NCBI GenBank assembly: GCA_013399305.1 | Contig: VXAI01000004.1 | Location: 620,001-684,000 of the forward strand | Source: Rostratula benghalensis | Taxonomy: Eukaryota; Chordata; Aves; Charadriiformes; Rostratulidae | DNA length: 64,000 nt | Reading direction: 5' to 3' | Part shown: piece by piece, positions 13,501 through 25,700 of the stretch | How the letters are laid out: each line of letters starts with the position of its first letter | Position numbering within the stretch: position 1 is the stretch's first letter | Notes under the pieces: generated by a model | Seen by the model: the letters and a program-made list of their open reading frames with translations, nothing else | What the model was told of the DNA's origin: nothing | Database searches by the model: none | Made by a program: the position numbers and the translations under genes

Positions 13501-16500
13501 GGTAAGTAGTAGCTCTACATTACTAAAGATCCAATAATTAAAAAAAAATAAATAATTAAATAGTTTATAGAGGCAATGAAATTATGTAATGCCTAACAGC
13601 CAGGCCAGAAGGAAGTTCCTTGCCCTCCTGTTCTTCAGGTTTTCATCAGAAGAAGCAACAGTGCAGCTTGATGCTTAGGTAGTTCTTGAAGCAAAAGGTA
13701 TTTGCCAGTGGGAAAGCAAGATACCGTGCCTTGCTTGACCATTGAGTCCTACACCACATACCAAAACAGTGAGGAAGAAACAACAGGGCTCGAGTGACAA
13801 AAACAGCAGGAGAAATAAAAGTGCATAAATGAATGTTAGAGCGTATGAAAGGACAAGGAAATCACAGAAGCTTAGATCTGAAAACACATTTTGCTTGCAG
13901 AATTATTTTCATTGTACAGATTTTTACTACATTTTTCTCTCAAAAGAGAGACCGTTACACTGTATGTGCTGGCTTCTGCTCAACAAATGCATTCTGTTTA
14001 TTTCCTAGACTCACGAATTTCCCATTTTTCTTTAACATTAATTTTAAGACATTTGAGCTTACATAGCCCTGTCACAGGTCCAAAAACTAGAGCTGAAATG
14101 TACCTCTGGGCAGTGCTCAGGCCCTCCCCCTGAGAGAGCTCTGGCTAGGTAAAGAGCTATAAAACTTCCTTTAGGTGATCAGAAGGCACAGCTATATTTT
14201 TTTGCCTCCTGACTGGTAATATTCTCCAGACACTCATGGATGTATTTAATGTTTGCAGTAAACATAAAACTGAAGACCTGAAATCTGAAAATCTGCAATG
14301 GCAACGGGTGGAAGAGTTCCCTCTCAGTCTGGGTCTGCTGGCTTTTCTTTCCCTTTCAGCGCTGTATAAAACAACCTTATAGGTTTGATTCCATTTAGTT
14401 GTCAGCTATAGTGGATATTTTTAGTCCAAAAATTTCAACACTATCTAGAAACAGTGTTACTCTGAGGACAGCCAGCGATATGAACAAGGGTAACTTGACC
14501 CTATTTTTCTAAACAATATAGATACTGAAACTGTTAATCTCCTGCTGTATCTATGCTTTCAAACTGAAACTTTCAAGAGGAAAGAAATTCTGTAAACATC
14601 TTTGAAAATACAAATACTGTCCCTGAGTATTTATGAGAAAACAGAATGCACTGTAGAGAAGATGACAGGTGACACGTTTCCTAAATGGTTTTAAGAAATC
14701 CAGACTTGAAAACCGATACACTAAATTATGGGGTTTTTTCCAAGACTGCTTCTGTGTTTGTCTTAAGTAGCACTCCTCTCTTTTCTTTTAGCAACTTGCT
14801 AACTTTTGTTAAAAGAAAATACATTATTTCACATCGACCTTTTAACAACAGAAAGCTATATTTACAAGAATCACAATAAACACACTAATGTTATTTAGAC
14901 TTCCAGCAATCTTTATGATGATGCTGGAACACAGATAGGTACAGCTTGTGTAACAGTGATGCCTACACAAACACTTGAATTCATTATACAATTTAAGCAA
15001 TGTAGAAAAACAACTTTAATTCTACGTTGCCCCTCAGAGTGCTGGCTGTGCCTGCTTCCCCACCAGTGCAGGGCTCACACGGAGCTCTGCAGCCACCCCG
15101 GGTAGAGCAGCATCCTGAGAATGAATTGCAGGAGATAAAAAGATCCTTTCTTTGTAAAAGTTCTCTAGAATCAGGTGAATGACAACATTTTCTGTTCTTT
15201 TGTTTCTAGCCTGAGAAAGGATGAATACTGACAAAAAATTTCATTTATTGGAGATGTACTCGTGTTTTTTTCACTTTAATGGAAGAAAATTTAATCTAGT
15301 CAAAGGAAACCTTTGAATGCAAAGCAGTCCTAGTTCCTTTGGTGATATTATTCAGTATTTAAATAAACGGGTTATCAAGAACACGAAGGCCTAATTTCAG
15401 AACTGGATATCAGGTGGATATGCAATTAACAGCCTAAAGGGAATTACAGTCTGAGCCTATTTTAAATGACTGTTTGATTAAGATATTTGACTGTCCTGTT
15501 TCTTTCCTTCTTGGACTTTTTAATAGCCCCATAATATCTCAGTGATTCTATCTAGGTAATAGGCTTTAAAGCATACCTTTCCACTTTCAAAATGTACCTT
15601 CTAGGGACATCACTCCAAAATTTCATATACCTGTATAAAGTTTTTGTTTACCTATCTTTAGTATTTGCATAGCAATTACTGCTTCAGTTGGCCTCTTTTG
15701 CTCTCCCACTCAATACAAATACTTATTCATTATTCCAGTTTAAGTTCTACCTGCAAAGCCTACTGATGTTTAGCTTTTCCAATCTTCAATTGCTCAGCTG
15801 TACACATATATATCACTACATGCTGAAAAAAACCCATTATTACACTTTGCATGCAGTAAGAATTGCTTCTAGTTGAACAGGTATTTTTGGTGACTGGTTT
15901 CACAATCATACTAGATATCATTTTGATTAGAAATAGTAGCTTGTCACATACTGAATCAACAACCATGTTTTTCTAATACTGAGTAGGTGCCTGGCTTTAC
16001 ACCCAGCTTTCATTCTAAACTTCCTCTAGTTAGCCTTCAGAGTAAATTTCCTAAATTTTCATTAATATTTGGCCAAATGGAAGGCTCTGTGTTTACTATT
16101 AGCAAGTTTAAATATACAGAACTGTAGAAACAGGCTTGCATACTAAAGATGCCTACCCTTCAAAATTCGCTAAAGACAACACAATTAAGGCAACGTACTA
16201 ACCAAGGTGGAACTTTAGATTTGCTTGAATTTTATCCCACATCTTTGCCTTTCCAGCTACTGGTGAATAATTGCATAGTGGAAACACACTGCAAATCTAC
16301 ATTCCTCAAGAAAAATCTCATTACTTTAATTCTCTGAAGTTAATTTAAGCATATGAAGTTTTCCCTCTCAATAAACTTAAGTAAGTGAAGTCTCCTTGTG
16401 ACTGCTTTTTCCCCTCTTATATCTTTATAAATATTATTCAGAGATCTCAGAGTGTCCCTGAACAGACTGATGACTGAGAAAGCTACGAAGAAATGCCTCT

Positions 16501-17699
16501 AGTGTTTTTCCCTGGTCCTGCCTTACTATCAGAGCACAACTAACAGAGAATAAATTGCAGAACTGAATTGCAAGATTCAATTAGTTTAGTCTGTTTAGTC
16601 AGAGCTTTTCAGCTGTATCTGCAAGCACAGAAGAGGAATCATATTATCTATAGCTCTCTGAAACAAAATCAAGCACTAACTAAAGACAGAAATTTTAATC
16701 CTACGGCCTACATGGTTTTCTAAGAAAGATGTTGTAATTTAAATAGGAGGTAAAGGTAATACAAAAATTAACTGATAAGATTCTCCAGCCTATAGAAGAG
16801 ATTAGAGTAGATGATGATTTTAATAGTAGTTTCTTCTGAGCTTTAAAACCACAAAAGCTTTGCTCTGCTTTTTTTTTTTCCCAGAGTAGATCATCCGTAC
16901 TGTGGTGCCTTTGGTCATTTTTGGACAAATCCTAAGCTAATATAGATACAGCACGGATTTACAAAACCTCAAACATTTGCTAAAACTTTTGAAAAAAAGA
17001 AAATGTTGAAGAACTGGCCCCACACAAAGTTTAGGGGAAGGGATATATGTATTATGAAGGCTTTTCTTGCATACAGATTTATCTGTTCTTAACACACTTG
17101 CTGTTTTGCCAACTCCTTGTGTGTCCATCACACTGGCAATGCTCATGTAAACTTGTTTTGCAGCAGCTCAGTTTTTATCTGGTCTTTGTGCTTGGGGAAC
17201 TGGGAGCACTTGTCTATTTACTTCTCTGCTACAAAACCACAGAGTCTCTTCCAGCACATAGAAGCTATCAGAATGATGAATTATCCATTCTCTCAACTCC
17301 CAGATATAACCATCTCAGTTACTCGTACAACTAAATATTTGTTGTCATCTCAACGTTGGTAAGTATGCCACTGTGGCCAAAAGTGGCAAAGCAGCAAAAC
17401 ATAAATCAAAAGTTTTAATTTTCCATTCCATACCCCACTAGAAGATTCAGAACAGACTGAAGAAGCTGTAAAGGAACACAGACCTTACAGCTGTGCGTGT
17501 AAGAGAGCAAATGGAGGCATTTACCAGGCCGGTTAATGCTGTGTAGACCTTTTGTAACAATAATTTGCTTAAAGCATTTAATGTGTCATTTTTATTATGC
17601 TGAATGGAAGAGCAGTTCAGCTGCTGCCCTGAATCTCTCTCCAAGGAAGGATTTTTCTTTCCACAGCCCATACAGGGAGCCTGGCACAGCTACGTTTCT
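1593..17699. other. Intergenic, no gene recognised
   Basis: About 16 kb of AT-rich DNA. The longest frame (10469-10927, plus, 152 codons) shows no domain, no family resemblance and no splice context. Homopolymers occur at 3557-3579 and 7171-7185 (T-rich) and at 4822-4838 (A), and a short AAT repeat near 2391-2405. By human gene order this could lie between MTR and RYR2, but no exon supports that. Confidence 0.65.
4822..4869 (+). repeat. Polypurine tract (A17 then G/A-rich)
   Basis: A run of 17 A is followed by GGGGGAGGAAG and GAGGAAGAGAAGGAGGAAA, broken by one T. All but one of 48 bases are purines on the plus strand. Confidence 0.95.
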
Positions 17700-18310
17700 A
17701 AATTAGGTGCCCAAACTTAGGCGACGTGACTAGTCCTGTGCGTAGAGGAGGACGCAGTGACACCCACCCCCAGGGCAGCCTTTTTGCCGTTTGAAGGAAA
17801 CAGCGGAGTGCGCTCTCCCGGCCCCCGCCTTGCTCCCTGCAGCAGCGATGTTGGGTGTTCGGCTGAGACCTGCATGAACAGCGTGGAGCCGCCAGAAAGG
17901 GCTGTGTGGCTGTTCCCTACATGGCCAGCTGGGAGGCCAAGAAAAAAAACCCCAAAAATCCCTCTCTCTGCTACTTCTACAATGTCCAGGTGCTGCAGCA
18001 GGGTTGGGGAGCACCACAGGAAGGTGCCTGCACTTACCCCTTTCTGCCAATGCACGCAGCTCCAGAAGAACCGAGTGTGTCTGGCGTAACGGTGCTGTGC
18101 TCTGCAACCACTCTTCTCCCAGGAGAGCTGTCTGAGCTCTCAGCTCTCAGCAGCAGCACACGATGACACGCCAGGGGAAGCTTTAGGCTGGAGGAAGAAA
18201 GAGCTCAGAAGACAGTAGGATTCAGGGCCGAGGGCTGATGTTTTGCAAGAGGTGTAGGAGGCTCCAGGGGGGAAGGATGTAGCAGACCTCACCGAGACAT
18301 GGCTGCTGTT
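17700..18310. other. GC- and CpG-enriched block, possible regulatory region
   Basis: Against AT-rich surroundings this stretch is visibly GC-richer and has roughly twenty CpGs by eye, still well short of a strong CpG island. Overlapping frames on both strands (for example 17730-18107 minus and 17757-18089 plus) reflect the scarcity of AT-rich stops and look like no known protein. Confidence 0.4.
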
Positions 18311-18969
18311 AACATTTCTACTCTTGTGAAAAGCACTACAGTCGTGCACTCTTCCATGACTACATCTGGGCAGGACTTCATTTTGGATCTTATCAAGTCT
18401 TTCTTCCCAAAAGAAAAGGTTTTGTGAAACTGTCAAGACTTTTCTTTCTGCATTTACTCCTTCAAGTACTTCAGCGATTCTAAAGCCTTTCATTTTCAGT
18501 GCTTAGAATAAACGGAATGCAACAAACCTTTGAGAGCCTAAAATACTTGTTTACACAGTACTTGTTACTGTTATACTTTATATCTCCCACAGGTATTTTT
18601 ATTATGCTTTTGTAATCCACTGCAATGCCATGACTCCAGACACGGTCCTTAGATGCCAGTGGTTCAATAGCGAATAAACAAGCTCAAGCAGTAAGACTCA
18701 GTTAGATAGTCAGAGAAGACTGTACCTCTCAGTACATTTTCAGCCAGATCTCATTATCATACCTTTCAAGCAAGCATTTCTGAATTTCTGACAATTTTAA
18801 ACATCAGCAGCAAAACAGGAATGGGAACATTTGCAGGGGAATTTATGTGTCCTTTCAGTAGCATTACACCTTCCAGCTTAAAAGGTGACTGCTTCTTTTT
18901 CCCCCCCTATCCCCCATATTCATAACCTTAACTCCTGTGGAGCCACAGCTGCTATTTAGCAAACCACGT

Positions 18970-19043
18970 GAGCTACACTTTAACGTGTATTTGAGCTACA
19001 CTTTAACATGTATTTGAACTACACTTTAACATGTATTTGAGCT
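18970..19043. repeat. Tandem repeat, 23-bp unit, 3.2 copies
   Basis: Three units, gagctacactttaac plus gtgtattt or atgtattt, lie at 18970-18992, 18993-19015 and 19016-19038, with a partial fourth to 19043. Copies differ by one or two bases. A CACGTG E-box-like hexamer overlaps the start of the array. Confidence 0.95.
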
Positions 19044-22000
19044 GACACTCTCTCTCCTACCGGATAAAAGTACTGCCCAGCTTTCTGCCTGCACCACTTG
19101 GGCATTCTTAATTCTCAGTAAGCAGCTGGATAGTAAAACAACTCGGGGTTACATTTCAGCTCTTTTGGCTTCCCGGGCAGGGTGGGGAGAGGGTTAGTTT
19201 TGCAGCTACATTTGCTCACGGCGGCACCTCCCCGCAGCCACAAGCACTGGTGCCAGCAGGGACGAGCGCTGAGGCTGGGGACGGGGCCAGGCAGCGACAG
19301 CACCAGCTTCCAGGCACCAACACCACCAGTAGGTCACTGGCAGGCTTCCACTTTGCACAACTCGCTGTGCATTAGTGCAGTCGAAATAGGCATTTGGCAA
19401 GGATTGCATCACCTCATACTAGAGCATCTCCCTCCTTAATGTCATCATTAATTCTGTACCAAACGCATCGCGTTTCAAGGAGGAAACAAGAGAGAAAGGC
19501 AAAATTCTGGAGGCAACGGTGCAGAGAAGCCTCATGAGGTGTGCTTCCAGTGGATAGGCCCTACCAGTGCTTTTAATAGGATTATCACAATGCAGTGAAA
19601 ATCAGAAAAATCAGAAAAATGGGATTAGTTGTAGTCAAAAAAGAATATAAACCTAAACATGAGCTGAGCCAATTCACTACCGTGTTAGGTATTAGAAGGA
19701 AATCAATTAATCTTGAAACTCCTAGGAGTTTGTCTTCATTACTCAACAACAAACCTGCAGGGCAACCTTTCACATAATTCCAGTATAAGACATGCTGTTG
19801 CAATAGACATTCATGCTCAATTTTAAGAAACACAGCAAACATGAGCAATTTTAAACTATATGCAAAGAACTTACTAAACTATTACAATAATGACACCCAT
19901 GGAAATTAAAATACAAGAGAAGGTTTAGAAACAAAGGAACTCAAATTGCATTTTTCTGAAATTACTAAAATTATTTAAAAGGTAAATGGGTACAGAGAGC
20001 ACTGTTCCAGGGATATCTGTGGAAGAGTTTAAAAGGTGCCTCTCTTCACACTTTGCCTATGGATCTCTCAAAACCTTTATTTCTAGTGAGCTAGAGAAAG
20101 ATACAGACCCTTTATCCCGCTTCCACATGCATGGAACGTGCATTTATTTGCCTGCTTACCCTCTGGTGCTGATGCTAAGCAGTTTCTCAAACATGTACCT
20201 GATGGTGTACATAAATTTGCCTATAAATTTACTTACTTACTACAGCATCAAGGGTGATGAAGGAAACAAAATGGAGCTGCTGCCAGTGGAAAGCAAATCA
20301 TTTTGGGTGATGGATGATAAAAATTCTTCAGTAAGGACCTTCATAATTAAAGTGCCAACAAAGTTGTTCTTCCCATATGAATGGCATCTCTTGTTAATTA
20401 TCCATTCCTTACATGGATCCTTTACCTAATCAAATGTGTTAAGACTAAGTTCATACTCCAGTAGAAAAATAAATCATCATAATTAACATTTCTGTTGCAT
20501 AAGAAGCTTGTATTCTCTAGTTCACATGCTACAAAGAATACAGTCCCCCCCAAAGCGTGTGAAGACTTACAAACTGTGCTTAGCTGTACTCCACAGGCAT
20601 AGCGTGTAAAATCTGTAAACTCTCAAGCTGAATATAGAATTCTCACTCTTTCTAAAGAATATTCATGCTGATCCACACAAGCATTGGTGATTAACTACAC
20701 CGTGCTCCTCTAGCCCTACTTTATGGAGCGGCATAAGGCTGTGCTTGTAGAATGGCACACCTGCTAAATACGGATTTATGGAAAAAAATTCCAATCTTTG
20801 CATACCTCATCTGCTCAGATAAATACTGTCCAGTTATCTCGCTGGAAGCAGGACATATTTTACGCTTATGCATCATTTTTTCCATCAAGAAGTTACTTCT
20901 TAAAATTCCTGTGCCTTTGGAGATACAACACTCTAAGCCTTTGTGCCTAGTAATGTACCATCCACTGTTAGTGCATTCTAGAATTATAAAAAGTTTGCAG
21001 CAGATGTCAAATTTGGGATCAGCAGGAATTTCTCTGGCTAATAAAACACAACGTACAGTGCAGTATAGCTGGATCCTGCAGAGGAACTGGGTGCCTCTGT
21101 TAAGCACTGGTTTGTTTTACTGTGAAAAGCTGGCACGATTCCTCTCTACCAACAGAATATATTTTAAAGCCAGGCTGATTGCCTTCCAAAATGGATCAGG
21201 TTTATGTTACAAATTGGAGTTCAGTTGATGATCAAGTTTGGATTAAAGGATCAAAAGATTACAGACACTACATAATCCATCAGTATTTAGTTAATGAGTC
21301 GTATTCATTGGTTTCAAAAGGCCCTTTGCAGGGCTCAAATTGCAGGCTGGTAAGAGACCTCTCAGGTGCTCTGTCGTATGGTCATCCAGCTGCTGATCCC
21401 CCAGACCTAAAGGTAGTGGTGTCCCCCCACACTCGGCCACATTAATTGCTTCTGCAGGCAAAACTTCAGGGTTCTTGCTGCTACTCTGTGGCAGCAGCAG
21501 GTCAGGAATCCCAAGAATCCAGCAGTAAATTCACACAAACTAGAAGAAAGCCTTCTGCTTCTTGTGCCAATGATTTTGCATGGCAGCTTCACAGTAAATT
21601 GAGAGAGGGCTCCTGTGGGAACTGGATTTCACTGATCTCTAGCCATCAGCCAGGATAAGTCTCCATCATACTCCAAGCACACACTTGGCTGTGTCCCCCC
21701 TCCCCATGCCTGGGCATTCAGTTGTGCTGGAGATGAGCAGACCAAAATGCAACGTGTCCTGCAGGCAGCATTCAGCCCCTTTGCCCTGGCAGAAGCATTG
21801 CACGGCAAACACTCACCCGTTCAGTCATCACAGCCTGCCCTCGGCCGGCTCTGCAGCCCGGGCACCGCGCCTGCTGCAGCCAGGACCATGGCCCTTGCTC
21901 AGCAGGGTTTTACCTACCTCTTGCCCTGTACCTGACACCACTGTTGAAGGAGCCAAGTTCTGCAGCTGGGGTTCGGGTGTGCTTTAACCACCGCTGCAGG

Positions 22001-22169
22001 GACTGGTAACGGCTCTGAGCCTCCGTGTCCCACTGTGTGGCGGTGTGCTCTCCTGGGTTTTCCTCCTCTGCCCTCCTTGCCAGGCTCCTGCTTGGGCCAC
22101 AGCCATCAGTGAAAGCTGTGATGTTGATACCTAGACTTTGGGGGATGGTTGGCAACACAGCCAAAACAC
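19044..22169. other. Intergenic, no gene recognised
   Basis: A smaller GC-rich patch lies at 19170-19340 and a broader one at about 21660-22110. Overlapping opposite-strand frames at 20721-21228 (128 and 158 codons) show no family resemblance. I see no RNA gene. Confidence 0.6.
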
Positions 22170-22738
22170 TGTCTGGAGTGGAGACCTAGATACCTTGTTC
22201 CCACAAGAATGTGACTATAGGTCAGTCATCTTACTCTATGAACAGTGCACAGCTCAAGAGCCCTTTGAGCTCTCCTGTATGGCAGTGGGCTGCACACCAG
22301 GATCTCCCCTTGAGTGAGAACGCTCTCTTAAAGTTCTAATCCTCGAGGTTGAGAGGTTCCTTGTCACAACAGATTCTCAGTAAGTGACTAGCAGCATGCT
22401 AAACTTTGAATTCTTGGCTAAGTAAAGGTTTGATTGCACATATATAATCCTTTAGATGTGAACCACTGACCAAGTCTGGGACTAGGACTGGATCCAGCCA
22501 CACCTCGACTCCCCTCTGAGAAGGGGTTTAGAAAGCAAGGGGGTCCTTTCTGGACCTTGTGTCTCAATGGGAGGTTCTCCCTGACAGCTTGTCTGAGCTT
22601 GTCCTCCAAGCAGTAAATAATCAAGTGTACCTTGCCCTTGAATCTCGTAAAACACTTGTCACATTTGCTACTGATTTTGTTAAATTGCTGTTTCATCTCA
22701 ATAAAGATTTCACTACTTCTCTCTTACGAGTGAAGGCA
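22170..22738 (+). mobile_element. Candidate solo LTR of an endogenous retrovirus (569 bp)
   Basis: The segment begins TGTCTGGAG and ends GAAGGCA, giving TG...CA termini, and is flanked by near-identical 5-bp sequences (aacac / accac), as expected for a 5-bp target duplication in ERVL-like elements. Inside are a TATA-like acatatataatc near 22438-22449 and AATAAA at 22700-22705 close to the 3' end, the usual U3-R-U5 order on the plus strand. No internal retroviral genes adjoin it, so it would be a solo LTR. The overall look resembles avian ERV LTRs, but I cannot name the family. Confidence 0.6.
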
Positions 22739-25700
22739 ACCACTCTGCCTGTGACACACTGCCCTTCTGCCACACCTCCACAGCAGCCAGGCAGGGGGGC
22801 ACCAAACTCTTGTGGCTTTTTTTTTTTTTCCTTCACCTTGGTTGGAAACAGAAGTGCTGAGGTTTTAACGAGCTGACTCCTGTTCTTACCTCTGCCATCG
22901 GAGTGGTTCCAAAGAACATGTACCAATAGGGCAGTAGGTGCTTTATAGCTGTAAATACTGGCTCATCATCACCAGGAGCAGACTGGGAATAATCCCATTA
23001 AAATATTCCCAAAGACAACTGTTCCAGTTCTGGATGTGTTACGCAGCTGCAGGTGAAGACAGTAATGGTTTATGGAAACACTTACCAAATTATCACAGAC
23101 TAGCCTGGAAATTAGCATTTAAAGTTCTGGTTGTTTGCTGTTGTGTGTTTTTTTCCTTTTGTTTGTTTGGGTTTAAATCCAACACTCATAAACCATTTGA
23201 GTATATAGAAGTAGAGGCCCTAATGATAAAAAACAAAAACCACAAACCAAACCAAAAACCAACTCACATTTTTCTTAAACTAACAGTCTGGCTTTTCATT
23301 TATTCCTGCAAAGAGCTATATTTAAATTTAGCAGCAGTCTCATGTTCACTTTCCTCCAATCCTGTAATTGTTACCTGGCTTTGGAGTAAATAAAGCGATT
23401 CTTACCTGGGAAAGGGGTGAACAGTCCATGCTTTTTTAGCAATCAGGGAGTGCACTGTTACAAACTTTGGACTATTAAGGCCCATTTCAGAAAAAGGGTT
23501 CCCTGTAGCCCAGCCAAATAGAGACAAACATTTACACCATTCATGCACTTACTTCATCTACTTCATTTTCCAGCGCCCTCAACTCCTGAGCCGGGGGAGG
23601 GGACAACACCAGCTCTGTGCAAGAAGTCACTTTTCCAGCTGCACCAGCAAAAGCTCCATGGGCTTCTCATACCACCCCCCCAAAGGCCACAGAGATGAAG
23701 AGTTAAATGCCGTGGCTGCCTTACAGCTACTGGAGAGGTGAGGAGAGGGGAAGAGGGAATGCACTGCTGCTTCTTACTATTTGTAGCTTCCCGGATCTAC
23801 AAATTTGAATGGTGAAACCAACTTGTTGCCCAGAGACAGGAATTCACATTACCATCCTTTACCTTCACACTGGGTGAAGAAAAGCAACCCCCAGTAAAGG
23901 CCAAGACATGGAGAGATGGCTTAGAAAGATTCCCCCTCAACACTGAAGTTGAGTGCAGAGCATGTCCTCTTCACAACTGGTGGGGTTTCCAACAGAAGAT
24001 ATCAAAATACTAAGTCTGACTTCCAAGCTACATGAGTGGAAGAGAAGAACTGTAGCAGTCTGGAGGCTAAGTAAAAACTCTAGGGGCAACGATGGAAGCA
24101 ACAGCAGCAGAAGATGATGAATGAACCTGTGAGTTCCAAAGAAGTAAATATACAGCCATTAGGAGTACTGTGAGAAAATGAAAAAAATTCTGTTTACTTA
24201 TCAAGGCGTACTTTCCTGACAGATCAAGAGATCCCAGGAGATGTTTTACATAACATGAAGAATTTCACATCGTTACAGACCTCATTTGAGCTACAAAAGG
24301 AATGGATTTTTGAATGCTTCATGCCAATATTTCTGGAGAGAAACCATAACATGCGTCTCAAATTAGTTTGGATTGATTAGCAATAGCCCTACTGCAGCAG
24401 CTGCCGTGCCATTGCTCAGCACTTTGTGTGCACAAACAGCATGGAAGATGGGACAGTACTGGGATTTTGCTGATGTTTGTAGAATTACATAGCAGGAAAC
24501 ATACATTAAAGGAGGACATTTCACTAAAAGGTAGCTCTTCTTTAAAGACAGCCAAAGGAAACTGCAGCAGTACACAGAAAGTTAGCACAATGTACATTCG
24601 TGTCACTGTCAAGGACAATAAAGCTCAAAACCTCATTAAACACAGTTTGTCTTAAAATGACAAGAGGCTTAAAATAATGAAACTGCGTTCACAGCATTTG
24701 CCGATTCTCATGGGCATCAGGGCACCTTCCATCCTTCAGAAAGCAAATGGGAATCAATACCCGTGCTGCTGCTGGTTCTGGCTGGCAATCTCCCTCAAAT
24801 GCCCCCGAGATGGATGCTTACAATTGATCACACTGGGCCCACAGCTGGAAAGTTCATCTGTTCCTGGCTCAATAGGGTATCACTTTCTGTCAGGTGTTTC
24901 AGAAGGAGAGTAAAAAAATCACTTTTGTAGTCCCAGCCCTCTCTTTCAATGAAGCTGAGCCACTGTAGGGGGTTTAAATGGCACATCTGTTAATCCTCAA
25001 GTGGTTTTGACAGGGCTTTAACACTGAGTTTTCTTCCTGGATTATTGCAATAATCAAGGTTGTGTTTCGGGTAAGTAGTAGTTTTTCCATATACTTTAAT
25101 GGGAGCTAGATTAGACACTAGAACAGCTACTAAGAGGTGTTCTAGCTCACTTCAGCATATGACAGCAGATGGATCAAGAATCAAGAATGAGAAATAAAAA
25201 GTACCATAAACCTCCTTTCACCCTTCACTCCCTCCTCCAACATACTTGGTGCTATGAGGAAATGCAGGCTGTTTCATTCTGTTCACTTTATGTTAAAAAA
25301 ACAAAAAAAACCCCAAACCCCAAACATCGGTACCTGGAGACCTTTTGAAGAAAACAGAGTATTTTACAGTTCAAGAACTTGAAATTCAGTTCATCTACAG
25401 TGTGGTACTTTAGACTCTACTAGAAAAATAACCCCGGAAATACACATCAAAATCTTCAACAAAATCCACGTCAAACACTTTCTGTGGAATAACCAGGGAT
25501 TTGGCTGCAGCAGCAGCGCAGGATTCTGTTGTGGGAGAAACTGACACAACAGGAGGCTGCAAAACAGGCAGTTTAATGTCTAAAATGACATAAAATGCTG
25601 CTGATCAGACATGTGAAAGTCTCAAATCTTCAGTTAGCCTTAGCTGACTGCACTCACCTGTTGTTTATCTGAAGGGACAAGATGATACTCAGTAAGTACC

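Noticed and set aside
17717..18166. Four overlapping frames of 86-125 codons on both strands
   Set aside because: Product of higher GC content; sequences are low-complexity and unlike any known protein. Kept only as a GC-rich block.
20721..21228. Overlapping frames on both strands (128 and 158 codons)
   Set aside because: Neither product resembles a known family. The mutual overlap suggests a stop-poor patch rather than two genes.
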